Assembly (NCBI GenBank): GCA_947167725.1 | Contig: CAMVJF010000086.1 | Location: 1 to 7,014 of the forward strand | Length of the DNA stretch: 7,014 nucleotides | Direction of reading: 5' to 3' | Source: an uncultured Clostridia bacterium | Lineage (GTDB): Bacteria > Bacillota > Clostridia > Oscillospirales > Oscillospiraceae | In this document: positions 4,288 to 7,014 of the stretch, piece after piece | Numbering within the stretch: the first letter of the stretch is position 1 | Layout: each line of letters begins with the position of its first letter | Made by a program: the position numbers and the translations under genes | The notes under the pieces: generated by a model | What the model saw: the letters and a program-made list of their open reading frames with translations, nothing else | Told to the model about the DNA's origin: nothing | The model's database searches: none

Positions 4288-6822
4288 ATGAAAAAAACAT
4301 GGGTCATCCTGGTCAATGTCTTCATTATGATCGCTATGCTGACCATTGTGGTTCTTTATTCCAATAATGAGAACAGAGTCACAACCCTAAGGCAGATAGA
4401 GCATTTTGAGAATACCACAATCACTATGGAACATGTCACTGAGAATTATCTGGAGGGCGAACAGCGTATCTGTGATGTTTGGGCTCGCTATATCAATAGT
4501 GAGGACATGACCATTGAAGACGCCGTCTCCTTCATTCGTATCTCTCATGTGCTACCGAATGCCTCTGCTCACATTGTGTATCTTGACACGCTGTCCGGTC
4601 TGTCTACGAGAGCAAGGCAGGACGATCCCGGGAATTATTCCGTCTCGTATAAACAGATGGACTTTTTGAACGATGTGAGCTGGATCAAAATGATAGGGGA
4701 ATCCATCAACATTTCCCGTGCTTACACGAACCCGGTCAATGGTGAACAGTCCCTGGCCTTCTGTAATCATATCACGCTTCATGATCCGGAAACCGCTGCT
4801 CCTCGGGACGCAATACTGCTGCGTGTGCTGCCGCTCTCAGAGTTGGCGCAAAAATGGGTCTTCCCTCAGGAAGAGTTTGAAAATACCGAACTTTCCCTGA
4901 TCGACGCGGACGGAGACTACATCATCAAGGGCCATTCCTTCAAGAATTCCAGTTTCTTTGAGTTTTACAGATCTTACAACGCCATAGACTCCGCCTCCGC
5001 CAAGGAACTCTTTGGAAAAGTCACATCTTCAACGGGCTCTTTTACCATGCTTAACTCCCGCAATGAGGAATGTATACTTGCCTATACGCCGGTTGATGCG
5101 GCGGAGGGATGGACGCTTCTCAGCTTCATGCCGATGAAGGACCTGAGCGTCAAAGCTGAAAACTGGCTGCTGATAGGCTTCGTATCCGCGGGACTTCTGA
5201 TCCTGTTCGTTTTCGATCTGGCCGTCATGCTTTCTTTCAATAAAAAGCTCCAGGCGGCGGCCCGGGAAGCGGCGACCGCAAACAAGGCGAAGACCGATTT
5301 CCTTTCCACCATGTCTCACGATATCCGCACGCCGATGAACGCGATCATCGGCCTCACGACGATCGCGGAAAAGAATCTCGGCGATACGGAATCGGTAAGA
5401 GAAAATCTGCGGAAGATCACGCTGGCCAGCAATCATCTGCTCACCCTGATCAACGATATCCTGGACATTTCCAAGGTCGAGAGCGGAAAGCTGAATCTCA
5501 GCCCGCAGTCATTCTCCATCGTCGAAACGGTGGAAAACCTTGTGAACATCTCCCAGCCGATGATAAAAGAAAAAAACATCGATTTCAATTTCCGTACCAG
5601 CCGGATGGAAATAGAATATCTCTACGCAGACCGGCTCCGGCTGAATCAAATCTATATCAATATTCTTTCCAACGCCATTAAATACACGGAACCCTGCGGC
5701 CATGTCAGCGTGGATATGCGCGAGGAGAAAAGCCAGACGTCCGGCTGCGTCCGGCTGACCTACACAGTATCCGATTCCGGCATCGGAATGAGTCCGGAAT
5801 TTATGGAAAACATGTATCAGCCGTTTTCGCGCCAGACAGACAGCCGGGTAAACAGCATTCAGGGAACCGGGCTCGGCCTTGCTATCACGAAGCAAATGGT
5901 CGATCTGATGGGAGGCACCATCGACTGTCAGAGCGAGCAGGGAAAAGGAACAACCTTTACCGTAACACTGGATATCCCAATTGCGGATCGACAAAGAGAA
6001 GATATGATGCTTGAGCCCATGGATGCTTTGATCGTCGATGACGATGAGATCCTTCTGGAGACCGCAGTCGATACATTGGAGTCTCTCGGCTTGACAGCCG
6101 ACCGTGCGGAAAGCGGCCTGGAAGCGCTCGGCATGATCCTGCATCGCCATGAAACAGGACGGGATTACAGCATTGTGATCCTTGACTGGAAAATGCCGGA
6201 TATCGACGGCGTTGAAACGATCCGCCGGATCCGCGCGGAAGTGGATGCGAACATTCCAATTTTGCTGATTTCCGCTTATGACTGGTCTGATATTGAAGAC
6301 GCGGCGAAGGAAGCAGGAGCAAACGGCTTCGTCAGTAAGCCGCTGTTCCGCTCCATACTTTACGATAAAATCAACGAACTCCTCGGAACCGAGGCAAAGT
6401 CCGTTGAACCGGAGAACGACTATTCCGATCTGCAGGGAATGAACATTCTCATTGCGGAGGATAATGATATCAACTGGGAGATCATTTCCGCCATGCTCGG
6501 CATGTTCGGGATCACGACGGAGCGCGCCGAAAACGGCCGCCTCTGCGTGGAAAAGATGCAGCAGGCGGAAGAAGGGAAATACGCTCTGATCTTTATGGAC
6601 ATCCAGATGCCGGAGATGAACGGACTCGAGGCTACGAGGACGATTCGCAAACTGGAGGATCCGTGGGCGTCGTCCATCCCGATCATCGCCATGACGGCGG
6701 ATGCGTTCTCGGAAAACGTTACCGAGTGCATGAATGCCGGCATGAACGGACACATCGCAAAGCCGATAGATATTAAACTGGTTATCAAAGAGATCCGCAG
6801 GATCAAGGAGGAGAGATCATGA
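4288..6822 (+). CDS. Membrane hybrid sensor histidine kinase with two receiver domains
   Basis: The 844-residue product has a transmembrane helix at about 5-24, an extracytoplasmic sensor at about 25-290, a second helix at about 292-316, then a cytoplasmic signalling chain. The sensor's size and the late motif SLIDADGDYIIKGHSFKNSS (203-222) suit a double-Cache fold. HisKA: FLSTMSHDIRTPMNAIIGL (338-356), with His344 as the phospho-acceptor. HATPase: N-box NILSNAIKYTE (458-468), G1 DSGIG (496-500) and G2 GTGLGL (526-531). Receiver 1 (578-700) keeps the acidic D584-D586, phospho-Asp633, Ser662 and Lys684; receiver 2 (717-842) keeps E724/D725, Asp771, Thr803 and Lys825, so both look active. There is no HPt or DNA-binding domain, so the phosphate must go to a separate partner or the output is direct. 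The ATG at 4288 begins the first membrane helix, but the AGGAGG at 4268-4273 is 14 bases away, unusually far. The stop overlaps the next start (ATGA), indicating translational coupling. Confidence 0.95.
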   Translation: MKKTWVILVNVFIMIAMLTIVVLYSNNENRVTTLRQIEHFENTTITMEHVTENYLEGEQRICDVWARYINSEDMTIEDAVSFIRISHVLPNASAHIVYLDTLSGLSTRARQDDPGNYSVSYKQMDFLNDVSWIKMIGESINISRAYTNPVNGEQSLAFCNHITLHDPETAAPRDAILLRVLPLSELAQKWVFPQEEFENTELSLIDADGDYIIKGHSFKNSSFFEFYRSYNAIDSASAKELFGKVTSSTGSFTMLNSRNEECILAYTPVDAAEGWTLLSFMPMKDLSVKAENWLLIGFVSAGLLILFVFDLAVMLSFNKKLQAAAREAATANKAKTDFLSTMSHDIRTPMNAIIGLTTIAEKNLGDTESVRENLRKITLASNHLLTLINDILDISKVESGKLNLSPQSFSIVETVENLVNISQPMIKEKNIDFNFRTSRMEIEYLYADRLRLNQIYINILSNAIKYTEPCGHVSVDMREEKSQTSGCVRLTYTVSDSGIGMSPEFMENMYQPFSRQTDSRVNSIQGTGLGLAITKQMVDLMGGTIDCQSEQGKGTTFTVTLDIPIADRQREDMMLEPMDALIVDDDEILLETAVDTLESLGLTADRAESGLEALGMILHRHETGRDYSIVILDWKMPDIDGVETIRRIRAEVDANIPILLISAYDWSDIEDAAKEAGANGFVSKPLFRSILYDKINELLGTEAKSVEPENDYSDLQGMNILIAEDNDINWEIISAMLGMFGITTERAENGRLCVEKMQQAEEGKYALIFMDIQMPEMNGLEATRTIRKLEDPWASSIPIIAMTADAFSENVTECMNAGMNGHIAKPIDIKLVIKEIRRIKEERS
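6805..6811 (+). promoter_or_regulatory. Ribosome binding site inside the kinase gene for the lipoprotein
   Basis: AAGGAGG lies within the last codons of the kinase, 7 bases before the ATG at 6819. This fixes the start of the lipoprotein gene and shows that the two are meant to be translated together. Confidence 0.85.
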
Positions 6823-7014
6823 AAAAACTGCTCTGCATCATTCTAACCATCTGCATGCTCGCGTCGCTGGCGGCCTGCACCGGCGGAGGCGGCACCGAAC
6901 CGCAGCAGGAAGCCGACAAGGGATTCGAGCCCGCTCTCGACACAGAGACCAGCTGCGGGATCACCGTGGCCGGGAGCTACGACAACTTCGAGGCGCTGGA
7001 GGCGGAATTCGACC
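6819..7014 (+). CDS. Lipoprotein, probable ABC-type extracellular solute-binding protein (5' end only)
   Basis: The 65 complete codons visible begin MKKLLCIILTICMLASLAAC, a lipoprotein signal peptide: positive N-region (K2, K3), hydrophobic core and an L-A-A-C lipobox with Cys20 as the lipidated residue. A Gly/Glu-rich linker follows, and then ITVAGSYDNFEALEAEFD, which resembles the first strand and helix of family 1 solute-binding proteins (typically IT-x-x-G-x-x-x-x-x-x-x-LE-x-EFD-x-F). It would be anchored to the outer face of the membrane and bind a sugar or similar ligand. The start overlaps the kinase stop by four bases and has a strong ribosome binding site. The frame is open to the window edge. 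Assignment as a lipoprotein is secure; the solute-binding family is likely, and the ligand unknown. Permease genes, if any, lie outside. Confidence 0.85.
   Translation, partial: MKKLLCIILTICMLASLAACTGGGGTEPQQEADKGFEPALDTETSCGITVAGSYDNFEALEAEFD

Noticed and set aside
5509..6753. Leftward 414-codon frame opposite the kinase receivers
   Set aside because: His/Arg/Phe-rich antisense reading of well-conserved HATPase and receiver codons; no start signal.
1..7014. CRISPR array, tRNA/rRNA or insertion sequence
   Set aside because: No spaced direct repeats, no tRNA-like cloverleaf, no transposase-like frame or terminal inverted repeats could be found by eye.

Overview
The window looks like chromosome of an anaerobic Firmicute (class Clostridia, probably an Oscillospiraceae-like gut lineage). 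This is inferred from Gram-positive style ribosome binding sites (AAGGAGG type), strong intrinsic terminators, high GC in the housekeeping part, and the pairing of a Cache-type hybrid sensor kinase with a lipoprotein solute-binding protein. No rRNA, tRNA, CRISPR array or intact mobile element is visible.

Left block (about 1-2640, GC-rich). The 3' end of a cyclophilin-type peptidyl-prolyl isomerase runs rightward and meets a leftward operon head-on; a 24-bp perfect hairpin separates them. The leftward operon has its own recognisable promoter and encodes a YhhN/TMEM86-type membrane protein (putative lysoplasmalogenase) followed by a diacylglycerol-kinase-fold lipid kinase, so it is a small membrane-lipid unit. 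Upstream of it is a leftward gene for a conserved all-helical ferritin-like protein of unknown function, with its own terminator and a 13-bp palindrome in its leader.

Middle block (about 2640-4290, lower GC, gene-poor). It holds a leftward XRE-type regulator whose promoter -10 overlaps a 7-4-7 inverted repeat (a candidate autoregulatory operator). A doubtful small ORF with an excellent Shine-Dalgarno follows it and ends inside a terminator hairpin. The rest is decayed sequence: an unmistakable roughly 50-residue fragment of a nucleotide-sugar epimerase (leftward, truncated at both ends), an orphan terminator downstream of it, and a possible frameshifted C-terminal remnant of another leftward gene. 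It reads as an eroded junction between two conserved chromosome segments.

Right block (about 3946-7014). A good sigma-A type promoter starts within the decayed region and leads, through a roughly 300-nt leader, into an 844-residue membrane hybrid histidine kinase: extracytoplasmic sensor, HisKA, HATPase and two receiver domains, with no DNA-binding output. Its stop codon overlaps (ATGA) the start of a lipoprotein that looks like an ABC-type extracellular solute-binding protein, cut by the window edge. The tight coupling suggests that the lipoprotein either presents a ligand to the sensor or feeds an importer controlled by the same signal.
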